A DNA stretch of 64,000 bases from Desulfotruncus arcticus DSM 17038 (GTDB taxonomy: Bacteria; Bacillota; Desulfotomaculia; Desulfotomaculales; Desulfallaceae). Below the pieces are notes generated by a model. The model was not told the origin of the DNA and searched no databases. It saw only the letters and a program-made list of their open reading frames with translations. The position numbers and the translations under genes were made by a program. Positions 1-7,307 of this stretch are shown one piece after another (positions within the stretch are counted from its first letter, which is position 1; each line of letters begins with the position of its first letter). Location: assembly GCF_900113335.1 (NCBI RefSeq), contig NZ_FOOX01000005.1, positions 124,001-188,000 of the forward strand, given 5' to 3'.

Positions 1-818
1 ATAAACATAGCACCAGGCAGTACAGGAGAACCGTAAGTTATTATGCTTGCACCTGTGTTTTTAATTGCACCCGGAGTTCTATCGTCTGGATCAACTGACA
101 TACCACCAGCAACTAAAATTAATTCTTTTCCATTTTCCTTTAATTGTAAAATTGTATCAGTAATTCTATTTATATCGTCCGGCATATATATTTGTTCCTC
201 TATACTATATCCAAAGGAATCCAGTTTTTTCTTTAAAGCCGGCCCAAATGCGTCTTCAATACGTTTGTAATAAACCTCATTGCCCGTTATTACAGCCCCA
301 ATTTTTAACGGCTTAAACTTTGTTACCTTAATAATCCACTCATATTCCCTGGCTAAAGATTCTACCTCGATAACCGCTTTTTCTTCTATTGTCAAAGGTA
401 TTACTCTGGTTGCAGCTACTGTTTTTCCCTGATTGACCGGAAAGTTATTGTGTAAGGTGCTAAAACACATATTTAATATTGAATTTATTCGGTTAATGGC
501 ATTTTTATTTACTTTGAATAACCCATCGTAATCTGCTTTAAAACTGATTTTGCCTTCATGTGGCTCTGTATGGACAATGCCGTTTCCGATTACTGTTTTT
601 GCTATTCTATAAGCGGCATCATTTTCATGGATATGACCTTCGGGAGGTTCCCAAATATATATATGGTCTTTACCCATAGACAACAATACGGGGATATCTT
701 CTGGTTGAATCACATGACCTTTTTTAAATGCCGGCCCTTTAAATTTTCCCGAAACTATTTTAGTTAAATCGTGACTTAAAACCATGCCAACGCTATCTGC
801 TACAGGTATTGCTTTCAT
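1..818 (-). CDS. Molybdopterin-binding protein (MoeA/MogA-type domain), C-terminus cut by window edge
   Basis: Translating the minus strand from an ATG at 818 gives about 272 residues open to the window edge, so the C-terminus is missing. The stretch GAVITGNEVYYKRIED followed later by LVAGGMSVDPDDRTPGAI is the MoCF-biosynthesis fold that binds molybdopterin in MoeA and MogA proteins. The N-terminal half, with HDLTKIV and KGPAFKKGHVI, is typical of the stand-alone molybdopterin-binding proteins that travel with xdhC and yqeB. A GAGAGGG ribosome site precedes the start. It is the last visible gene of a yqeB-xdhC-xdhC'-this unit. The likely role is insertion or modification of the molybdenum cofactor for the hydroxylase upstream; this is inferred from family and context. 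Confidence 0.85.
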   Translation of the reverse strand, partial: MKAIPVADSVGMVLSHDLTKIVSGKFKGPAFKKGHVIQPEDIPVLLSMGKDHIYIWEPPEGHIHENDAAYRIAKTVIGNGIVHTEPHEGKISFKADYDGLFKVNKNAINRINSILNMCFSTLHNNFPVNQGKTVAATRVIPLTIEEKAVIEVESLAREYEWIIKVTKFKPLKIGAVITGNEVYYKRIEDAFGPALKKKLDSFGYSIEEQIYMPDDINRITDTILQLKENGKELILVAGGMSVDPDDRTPGAIKNTGASIITYGSPVLPGAMF

Positions 819-842
819 TTTAAATCCCTCTCTACTAAATTT

Positions 843-1148
843 TTAAAGCCTACCTATAAATTCGATGTAGATTACTCCGTTACCACCGCAAATCATGCCC
901 TCATCCACTAAATCACGTTCAAAAAGTATTGGCTTTTTTTTATCTATAACTTCTCTTGCCTTTTGAACAGCCAGATATTCTAATTGTCCACCTCCGATGG
1001 TGCCAATTGTTTTACCATTTGGAAACACCAGCATTTTGGCACCTGCCTTACGAGGGGTTGAACCGCTCGTTTGGCACAGTGTTATTAGCGCTGCTTTCTT
1101 ATTATTTTTCAGAATATTAACGATGTTCTCCAGGATTTTCTTGTTCAT
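843..1148 (-). CDS. XdhC/CoxI N-terminal-domain protein (101 aa)
   Basis: A 101-residue protein with the XdhC/CoxI N-terminal signature: ALITLCQTSGSTPRKAGAKM, then GTIGGGQLE and a C-terminal EGMICGGNG. These motifs (GSTPR, GGG.LE, CGG) belong to the domain that in most XdhC proteins is joined to a Rossmann domain; here it is a separate polypeptide. The open frame extends to 1187, but the ATG at 1148 overlaps the stop of the preceding gene as ATGA, so the shorter start is preferred. XdhC proteins bind molybdenum cofactor and help install its terminal sulfido or selenido ligand. The Cys in MICGG is the expected ligand or sulfur carrier. Confidence 0.85.
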   Translation of the reverse strand: MNKKILENIVNILKNNKKAALITLCQTSGSTPRKAGAKMLVFPNGKTIGTIGGGQLEYLAVQKAREVIDKKKPILFERDLVDEGMICGGNGVIYIEFIGRL

Positions 1149-1954
1149 GCCGGCATCCCTGCCTTTATTTCTTTTAAAGGCCTGCAACTACCGTTGTTTA
1201 CTTTAGCAACTATCTCGGCCATAATACTCAAGGCAATTTCAGCAGGCTTTTGCCCTCCAAGATCCAGGCCAATAGGTGCAGACACCTTTTCTAATTCTTT
1301 TTTTTCAATACCCTGATTTAAAAGCTGCTGAAAGGTAAGCCTTACCTTACTGGAACTACCAATCATGCCAATATAAAAAGCCCCGCTGTCAAGCACTGCT
1401 GATAAACATGACTGATCATACTTATGACCCCGTGTAATAATTATAATGCAGGTTGAGGAATCAATTTCATCAAGAGGTAGCCTTTCCCGGTAATCTATGC
1501 AGATTAATCCACTGGCTCCAGGAAATCGCTTTGGGTCGACAAACTCCGGCCTATCATCAACCACTATAATTTTAAATCCCAGTATAGAGGCGATTTCTAC
1601 GAGAGGTTGGGCTACATGCCCAGCACCAAACACAAGTAATTTTTTCTGTGGCAAGAAAGGATCTTCTAAAATCTTTATGCAATGGTGACCGGTTTGCTTC
1701 TGAAGGTTAATTTGTATAATACCAGTATTGGGTAGGGCCCCGTTAAAAATATTTGAAACTCTGGACTCCACATATTCATCCAGCTCAGCTAATCCCAGTG
1801 AGCCATAATGCCCTTCACCCATGACTATAAGTAAACGAGACTCCTCTTCTAATCCGGGATATTCTCCTATATCAATCAGTGTGTAAAGGATAGCCGGGAT
1901 ACCTTTTTCCATAGCATTGAATAATTTATCAAATATTTCATTCTTTCGAATCAA
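1145..1954 (-). CDS. xdhC: XdhC family molybdenum-hydroxylase maturation protein (Rossmann domain)
   Basis: A 269-residue protein whose second half is the XdhC Rossmann domain: LLVFGAGHVAQPL near residue 105, then VVDDRPEF, TRGHKYD and YIGMIGSSSKV, ending in APIGLDLGGQKPAEIALSI. The first ~95 residues are an unusual N-terminal segment rather than the standard XdhC N-domain, which is instead encoded by the next gene (843-1148). It overlaps that gene by ATGA and lies 35 bases downstream of yqeB. XdhC-type proteins protect molybdopterin and support insertion of sulfur or selenium on molybdenum; with YqeB next door the selenium-dependent branch is the better guess. It acts in the cytoplasm. Confidence 0.88.
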   Translation of the reverse strand: MIRKNEIFDKLFNAMEKGIPAILYTLIDIGEYPGLEEESRLLIVMGEGHYGSLGLAELDEYVESRVSNIFNGALPNTGIIQINLQKQTGHHCIKILEDPFLPQKKLLVFGAGHVAQPLVEIASILGFKIIVVDDRPEFVDPKRFPGASGLICIDYRERLPLDEIDSSTCIIIITRGHKYDQSCLSAVLDSGAFYIGMIGSSSKVRLTFQQLLNQGIEKKELEKVSAPIGLDLGGQKPAEIALSIMAEIVAKVNNGSCRPLKEIKAGMPA

Positions 1955-1989
1955 TTTTAACCTCGCTCCCTTTTTCTATTAAATGCTGT

Positions 1990-2796
1990 TCAAGCTATAG
2001 TCTGTTCCTTTAGTATCTGCAGTGCACTTAGCACCCCTTTACCAACGGCTAATGCTTTATCTGTTATGACATAACAAACATTTTTATTTTTTTCAGGATG
2101 AATATCCCCAACCTTCATGTTCTTGTACACCGGCAGCCCACTTTTTATTAAACCCCGAACAACTCCCCCAATTAGAGCTTTAACCGGTAAACCATTTACA
2201 GTTGCTACAGTATCACCTTTTTCCACATAATCACCAATTTCAAGTTTAGGTTTAAAAGTTCCCTCAACAGGTGAACGAAGAAGTCGTTCAATCTTGTACC
2301 CCAATACGCTACCGGGGATACCGGTATTAGGCGTAGCCGTTCCACTAAATATGGGGGTTCCAGGATTTGCATCCCTATGCGTTTCTATTACTGCATGAGC
2401 ATCTATTCCAGCCTCAAAACCCGGTCCAAGTGCTATTACTATATTTGCTTCACTCCTTTTAGTGCCTAGATTCACTTTAGCCATTGTTGCGTCGATAAGG
2501 ATTGATGGGCTTAAATCTTTTCTTACTTCAAAACAGGGATCAACAATTACTGCAATATCTCCTTTCAATAAAATTTCACTTACTTCTTCAACATTTTTAG
2601 CTAATTTACCACATATTCCCTGTACATAAATTTTACCTTCATATACGGCTTCTGCAAAAGAAACTTTTCTTCGTACACAAGTTGGTTTTTCAATTTCGGT
2701 CATAATTACGTTGTATCCTTCTGATTTTAAAACATAAGCAACACCGCTAGCCAAATCCCCGGCTCCTTTAATAATTACAAATTCAGGCTCATTCAT
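1990..2796 (-). CDS. yqeB: YqeB-type selenium-dependent molybdenum cofactor maturation protein (EF2563 family)
   Basis: A 268-residue protein beginning EFVIIKGAGDLASGVAYVL, with EKPTCVRRKVSFAEAVYEG and a C-terminal lipoyl/biotin-like segment VEGTFKPKLEIGDYVEKGDTVA. This pattern matches the EF2563/YqeB family, a genomic marker of selenium-dependent molybdenum hydroxylases (the trait that does not use SelA/SelB but needs SelD). The N-terminal GAGDLASG is a nucleotide-binding-like glycine motif. It is the first gene of the maturation unit, with a long (470 base) upstream region that contains a dyad (2819-2842) and a sequence shared with the glyA leader. The family link to selenium is established knowledge; its exact reaction is unknown. 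Confidence 0.88.
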   Translation of the reverse strand: MNEPEFVIIKGAGDLASGVAYVLKSEGYNVIMTEIEKPTCVRRKVSFAEAVYEGKIYVQGICGKLAKNVEEVSEILLKGDIAVIVDPCFEVRKDLSPSILIDATMAKVNLGTKRSEANIVIALGPGFEAGIDAHAVIETHRDANPGTPIFSGTATPNTGIPGSVLGYKIERLLRSPVEGTFKPKLEIGDYVEKGDTVATVNGLPVKALIGGVVRGLIKSGLPVYKNMKVGDIHPEKNKNVCYVITDKALAVGKGVLSALQILKEQTIA

Positions 2797-2818
2797 ATTG
2801 TAATCGCTCCTTTTTATG

Positions 2819-2842
2819 CGTTATACATTACCATATATAACG
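2819..2842. promoter_or_regulatory. Inverted repeat, candidate operator for yqeB
   Basis: The sequence CGTTATA, ten bases, TATAACG is a perfect inverted repeat placed 23 bases before the yqeB ATG. Its position between promoter-like AT-rich DNA and the ribosome site suits a repressor or activator site. The protein that would bind it is unknown. Confidence 0.4.
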
Positions 2843-3081
2843 AAATGTAATAAAAAAAGTTTTCAAGTCAAATGTTCAACCGACTTTTAAATGCCTGTAT
2901 TTCAACACAAACCATCGCTTATCATAACAATAGACATCTCCTGCATCAATCTCTACCAAATCATGTACCAAAATAAGTTTCCCTAATGAATTCGATTTGT
3001 CTTTTTAACCGTTCATATTTCATCCCTGACATATTCCCCCTGATATCTTATTTGATTAATATTTAACAATTTTAATACTAT

Positions 3082-3104
3082 TTCCTTTGTACTAATAAAA
3101 CAAA
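3082..3104 (-). promoter_or_regulatory. Repeated upstream element, copy A
   Basis: Twenty-three bases here are identical to 16848-16870, inside a roughly 80-base stretch of clear similarity. Both copies lie about 280 bases upstream of the first gene of a minus-strand unit (yqeB here, glyA there). On the minus strand the core reads TTAGTACAAAGGAA. Likely a shared regulatory site; the regulator is not known. Confidence 0.45.
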
Positions 3105-3266
3105 GTTTTTGGCAAAATTCTGTACTCATCACCTACCAAGGGATATTTTTAAAAATAAATGAATAAATGGCCATTTTATTAAAAAACAGCCATTTATCCT
3201 GGGCAAATTAATAATTTCTTTTCGTTTAAATCATAAATCCCCACCCATCGCCAGATTACTCCGGCA

Positions 3267-4562
3267 TTAAATTGTCGGCCCATAGACCATCCGAGGGATA
3301 AACAAACTTATATCCGGCAAATAAGTTATTAGGATTAATGCAAGTAAGCTAATAATTACAAATGGAACAACACCTCTGACAATGCTTGTCATATTTTCAC
3401 CGGTAGCCGGTTGGGCTACAAAAAGGTTTAGTCCGAACGGAGGAGTGAACATACCAATTGACGCATTGGCTACCATAATTATTCCTAAATGAATAGGATT
3501 GATACCCAGCTGCATAGCAATAGGGTATACCAATGGTGCAATAATAATGATGGCTGAGGACCCATCGATAAACATGCCGGCAATGACTAAGATCACATTT
3601 ATCATCAGCAGGAAAGCGACCGGCCCAAAATGAGCATCGACAATAAAATTAGCAAGATTTTGGGGAACCTGACCAACAGTGAGTATCCATGCAAAAACGG
3701 AGGCTGCTGCCAATAAAATCATAACTTGAGCAGTAGATTCGGCAGAGACAACACAGGTTTTAAACAAAGATTTTAAGTCCATTTCTTTATAAATGAACAT
3801 ACTCACAAAAATAGCGTAAACTGCGGCAATTCCGGATGCTTCCGTAGGAGTAAATACTCCCAGGTAAATTCCGCCCATGATGATTGCCGGTATGCCTAAA
3901 GCCCAGCTGGCTTCTTTAGTTGCTTTCATTTTATCGGAAAAAGTAGCTTTCTTATCGACAGGAACACCGGCTTTACGTGCATACCAGTAACAATAGACAA
4001 GGTAAACCAAACCATATAAAATACCGGCACCTAAGCCTGCCATAAAAAGGGCACCCACAGAAACACCGGTGACAGCACCATAAATAATGGCACTAATGCT
4101 GGGGGGAATCAACAGGGCTACAGAGCCGCTGGCTGTTATTAAACCAACAGAAAAACCTCCGTCATACTGTTTTTCTTTTAACGCCGGATGCATTAACCCG
4201 CCTATAGCCACGACGGTTGCCGGTGAAGATCCTGAGACTGCTCCGAAAAACATGCACGCCACTTCTGTAGTTAGGGCCAGACCACCTTTAAAACCTCCTA
4301 CTAACGTATGTGCCCAATCAAGAATTCTCTTGGCTATTCCCCCAAATTTCATGACATTAGCTCCCAAAATAAAGAAAGGAATTGACATTAGGGCAAATTT
4401 GTCAATACCGCCGAACATTCTTTGTGCAACAACCATTAAAGGCATATCAGTATATAATAGAAAGGCCAACAGCGCGGATAAGCTTAAAGCAGTAAAAACC
4501 GGAGAGCTCAAAAACAAGAGGGCAAAAAGTAGTATAAATAATAATGTGATCATCAGTGTCAC
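3267..4562 (-). CDS. dctM: TRAP transporter large permease subunit DctM
   Basis: A 431-residue, very hydrophobic protein with the DctM features: about a dozen membrane segments, GGIDKFALMSIPFFILGANVM near the N-terminus, FGAVSGSSPATVVAIGG, and TPPFGLNLFV near the C-terminus. This is the usual length for the large membrane subunit (12 TM) that couples substrate uptake to sodium or proton flow. It starts four bases after dctQ. With dctP and dctQ it completes a tripartite ATP-independent periplasmic-type transporter. The operon position behind the molybdenum hydroxylase suggests it imports that enzyme's substrate or a product; that is inference. Confidence 0.95.
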   Translation of the reverse strand: MTLMITLLFILLFALLFLSSPVFTALSLSALLAFLLYTDMPLMVVAQRMFGGIDKFALMSIPFFILGANVMKFGGIAKRILDWAHTLVGGFKGGLALTTEVACMFFGAVSGSSPATVVAIGGLMHPALKEKQYDGGFSVGLITASGSVALLIPPSISAIIYGAVTGVSVGALFMAGLGAGILYGLVYLVYCYWYARKAGVPVDKKATFSDKMKATKEASWALGIPAIIMGGIYLGVFTPTEASGIAAVYAIFVSMFIYKEMDLKSLFKTCVVSAESTAQVMILLAAASVFAWILTVGQVPQNLANFIVDAHFGPVAFLLMINVILVIAGMFIDGSSAIIIIAPLVYPIAMQLGINPIHLGIIMVANASIGMFTPPFGLNLFVAQPATGENMTSIVRGVVPFVIISLLALILITYLPDISLFIPRMVYGPTI

Positions 4563-4565
4563 CTC

Positions 4566-5090
4566 CTACAGTCTGGAAATATCTACAGAACCATTTTTTT
4601 CAACCATCTCAACTCCAAATGTCTTATCTTTTAAAATTGCATATGCAGCTGCTAAAAACCTAATCGTCATTAATGCACTACCCAGGGGCATGGCGATATA
4701 TACAATCCAGATCGGCATCATCATAGCAGGGCTTTTCTGGGCACTTTCAATAACCAGATGAGTAGATACCCACCCAAAGTAGGTAATCATTGCTGTAAAA
4801 AAGGCAGCGCTAAGCTGCGCCAGTATCATCAAGATTTTTCTAATTAGCGGTGGAGCCATTTGAACAAAAATATCAATACCCACATGCATTTTATTACGTG
4901 CACACATACTGCCTCCAAAAAACGTGACCCATACAATGGAATAACGAATTGCTTCTTCTGCCCAGGTTGTTGAGTTATGAAATACATAGCGTAGTATAAC
5001 ATTCACAAAGAGCACGGCGGTTGCAAGTAGCAAAAGAGAACCGTTGATTGTCTCTTCAACAGACGTCATCACTTTATCCAAATTCCCCAT
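4566..5090 (-). CDS. dctQ: TRAP transporter small permease subunit DctQ
   Basis: A 174-residue protein with four predicted membrane segments: 16-34, 48-62, 85-104 and 128-150. The motif TTWAEEAIRYSIVWVTFFGG is the conserved DctQ signature between helices one and two. It sits between dctP and dctM, the standard TRAP order, separated from dctP by a strong RNA hairpin (5119-5147) and almost touching dctM. DctQ bridges the substrate-binding protein and the large permease. Cytoplasmic membrane. Confidence 0.93.
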   Translation of the reverse strand: MGNLDKVMTSVEETINGSLLLLATAVLFVNVILRYVFHNSTTWAEEAIRYSIVWVTFFGGSMCARNKMHVGIDIFVQMAPPLIRKILMILAQLSAAFFTAMITYFGWVSTHLVIESAQKSPAMMMPIWIVYIAMPLGSALMTIRFLAAAYAILKDKTFGVEMVEKNGSVDISRL

Positions 5091-5118
5091 TAATATTTTC
5101 CTCCTGCCCCAAAAGTAG

Positions 5119-5147
5119 AGGGGAGTAAGAGTATATCTTACTCCCCT
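5119..5147 (-). terminator. Intercistronic hairpin between dctP and dctQ
   Basis: A perfect 12-base stem (AGGGGAGTAAGA with its complement) around a 5-base loop lies nine bases after the dctP stop. There is no T-run after it on the minus strand. It therefore looks more like an mRNA-stabilising or partial-termination hairpin that would raise DctP output over the permease genes than a full terminator. Confidence 0.7.
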
Positions 5148-5155
5148 TAATAATA

Positions 5156-6220
5156 CTACTCATTCTCTTCAATAAATTTAACAGTCTTATCTATTAGTTC
5201 TCCTCCAATGGCGTCTCTGAATTCTGTATATACCGGCTCACTTGCTTTTCTAAATAATTCTTTTTCTTCCGGAGTCAGCGAATAAACTTCAGTCCCAAAA
5301 TCTTTAATATTCTTTAGATAAGTGTCATTGGCATCTTTCATTAATTGCTTGTGATTCTGTGCAACTTCAATCGCAGTTTCAGAAATTATACTTTGCAGAT
5401 CTTCCGGCAGCCCGTCAAACCACTTTTTACTTACAGTCATAATATACGAAAGATAAGCGTGATCACTCATAATCATATATTTTTGGACTTCATAAAACTT
5501 CATATCATGAATACTGAGCAAAGGATTTTCTTGTCCATCAACAACATTCTGTTGAAGAGAATTATAAACCTCAGCGAAATCAATTGGTACCGGATTCGCT
5601 CCCCAGGCTTTAAATTGACCCATAATTACCGGGGCTTCCATGGTACGAATTTTCATCCCTTTGAGATCATCAGGTTTGTGAATAGGTTTGTTCGCAGTTA
5701 AAGCTTTAAACCCTTCTGCATAGAAGGCAAGCCCTTTTATCCCAATCGGGTCCAAACCACTCATAATCTCTTTTCCAATATCCCCGTCTAAGACTTTCCA
5801 AAGAACATCTTCATTTGGAAATAGAAACGGCAGGTCAACAAGAGTTAATCTTTCGTCAAAACCGCCAAATTTTGCTGTGGGCAACAAGGTCATTTCCACT
5901 GTCCCCATCTGCATACCTTCAATCATTTCTCTGGAACTGCCAAGTTGCTGGGCAGGGTAAATTTGTACTTCTATTCTTCCATTTGATCTTTCTTCCACTA
6001 ACTCTTTAAATTTCTCTGCCGACTTTTGGAACGGAGAACTTACCATATGATCATGCCCCAATTTTAGCACAATCTTCTTCTCTGAATTCACTGCCGTATC
6101 AGTGCCCTCCTGGTTTTCACCTGGAGCCGGGGCATTGGAATTTCCACAACCGGCAAAGACACCTAAAACAAAAATGCACATTATTACCATACAAACTTTT
6201 TTAAACCAACCTATTTTCAT
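5156..6220 (-). CDS. dctP: TRAP transporter substrate-binding lipoprotein DctP
   Basis: A 354-residue protein with a lipoprotein signal: positive MKIGWFKK, a hydrophobic stretch and the lipobox VFAGC, so Cys25 would be lipidated and the protein anchored outside the membrane. The rest is the DctP fold: KLGHDHMVSSPFQKSAEKF, ITVQIYPAQQLG-like IEVQIYPAQQLG, and the binding-site region LKGMKIRTMEAPV with its Arg that usually salt-bridges a substrate carboxylate. That Arg fits a carboxylic acid ligand. It follows ndhM by 94 bases, with a GGGGGGG-containing ribosome site, so it is probably cotranscribed with the hydroxylase. Confidence 0.95.
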   Translation of the reverse strand: MKIGWFKKVCMVIMCIFVLGVFAGCGNSNAPAPGENQEGTDTAVNSEKKIVLKLGHDHMVSSPFQKSAEKFKELVEERSNGRIEVQIYPAQQLGSSREMIEGMQMGTVEMTLLPTAKFGGFDERLTLVDLPFLFPNEDVLWKVLDGDIGKEIMSGLDPIGIKGLAFYAEGFKALTANKPIHKPDDLKGMKIRTMEAPVIMGQFKAWGANPVPIDFAEVYNSLQQNVVDGQENPLLSIHDMKFYEVQKYMIMSDHAYLSYIMTVSKKWFDGLPEDLQSIISETAIEVAQNHKQLMKDANDTYLKNIKDFGTEVYSLTPEEKELFRKASEPVYTEFRDAIGGELIDKTVKFIEENE

Positions 6221-6314
6221 CCTTAAAGCCCCCCCTTTTTTTCTAAAAATAGATAAGAAACTAAACTTTTCCAGAAACTCCCCCTTTGCTAATTAATAAA
6301 TTACTTCATTAGGT

Positions 6315-7307
6315 TTATGATATAGTTTGTTTTTTTAATTCTGCCAGAATCTTTTCCGGCGTAATAGGCAAACTAGTGATTCTAACCCCAATAGCATCAT
6401 AAACAGCATTCACAATAGCAGGTGCAGTAGGAATAATGGGCCCTTCGCCAAGCCCCTTGGCCCCAAATGGCCCTCTAGGATCGCGATCTTCAACAATGTA
6501 AGTTACTATTTCAGGCGCGTCCTGGAATGTGGGTATGAGAAACTTGGAAAAAGAAGGATTAAGAGTTTTACCTTCTTTCAGGATCATTTCTTCCATAATG
6601 GCATAACCCATCCCTTGCACAACCCCACCTTCAATCTGCTGCTCAACATTCTTGGGATTAATTGCCTTTCCGCAGTCATGAGCAGCTCCAATCCTAAGTA
6701 CTGTTACTTCGCCGGTATCAGTATCTACTTCCACATCTGCAACTTGGGTACCGTAAATATAGTGAGAATAAGCATCCCCTTGGTTTGTGTCCGGGTCAAC
6801 ATCTGCAGTGGTATTGTCATAAAAGGCAAATCCAATAGATTGTTTTCCCCGTTGGTGCATTTGTCGCGCCAGATCAGAGAATTTTAGTGTTTTACTTTCA
6901 TCCGTTTTACAGTTTACTACACCGTTCATAATTACCATATCCGCCCGCTCACATCTGAGTATCTCCGCAGCTAAATCAAGAAAGTGCTCTTTAACATCTG
7001 CAGCTGCTCTTTTGACCGCATTTCCCGAAACATATGTTTGACGGCTGGCTGTACTAGCCAGTGCATCAGGGGTTACCGCCGTGTCACCGCTAATGATCCG
7101 AACATCTTTGTAACTGATCCCCAGTTCTTCCGCAGCAATCTGGCAGAGTACCGTATCAGATCCTTGCCCCAAGTCACACGCTCCGCTTAAGACAGTAACT
7201 GTTCCGTCATCAGCAACTTCAACATAGGCAGCAGAGTGGTCCGGACGGTTAAAACCATAACCTACTCCATAAAGGTAGCTTCCTATCCCTCGGCCTCTTT
7301 TTTTCAC
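6315..7307 (-). CDS. ndhM: Molybdenum hydroxylase, medium molybdopterin subunit (nicotinate dehydrogenase NdhM-like)
   Basis: A 330-residue protein equal to the C-terminal half of an xanthine dehydrogenase-type molybdopterin chain. It has DLGQGSDTVLCQIAAEELG (cofactor binding) and GAKGLGEGP near residue 285, holding the Glu that acts as catalytic base in this family. The start is a GTG at 7307 whose TGA overlap (GTGA) ends ndhL; a strong GAGGAGGTG ribosome site lies eight bases before it. The size matches the 37-kDa medium subunit of Eubacterium barkeri nicotinate dehydrogenase, an enzyme with a selenido ligand on molybdenum. Substrate remains open: nicotinate, purine or another N-heterocycle. 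Confidence 0.88.
   Translation of the reverse strand: MKKRGRGIGSYLYGVGYGFNRPDHSAAYVEVADDGTVTVLSGACDLGQGSDTVLCQIAAEELGISYKDVRIISGDTAVTPDALASTASRQTYVSGNAVKRAAADVKEHFLDLAAEILRCERADMVIMNGVVNCKTDESKTLKFSDLARQMHQRGKQSIGFAFYDNTTADVDPDTNQGDAYSHYIYGTQVADVEVDTDTGEVTVLRIGAAHDCGKAINPKNVEQQIEGGVVQGMGYAIMEEMILKEGKTLNPSFSKFLIPTFQDAPEIVTYIVEDRDPRGPFGAKGLGEGPIIPTAPAIVNAVYDAIGVRITSLPITPEKILAELKKQTIS

Larger units (their letters stand above)
2797..3266. promoter_or_regulatory. 470-base non-coding region upstream of yqeB
   Basis: No credible gene is seen. It holds, from high to low coordinate, a weak AAATGGC/GCCATTT hairpin around 3165-3198 after dctM, an AT-rich block (3047-3125) closely matching the glyA upstream region, and a perfect 7-base dyad at 2819-2842. 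The block and dyad are both upstream of yqeB on the minus strand and probably hold its promoter and operators. Confidence 0.5.

Noticed and set aside
4087-4761. 224-codon plus-strand open frame across dctM/dctQ
   Set aside because: It is antisense to two genes with clear TRAP motifs, and its translation is low-complexity with no ribosome site.
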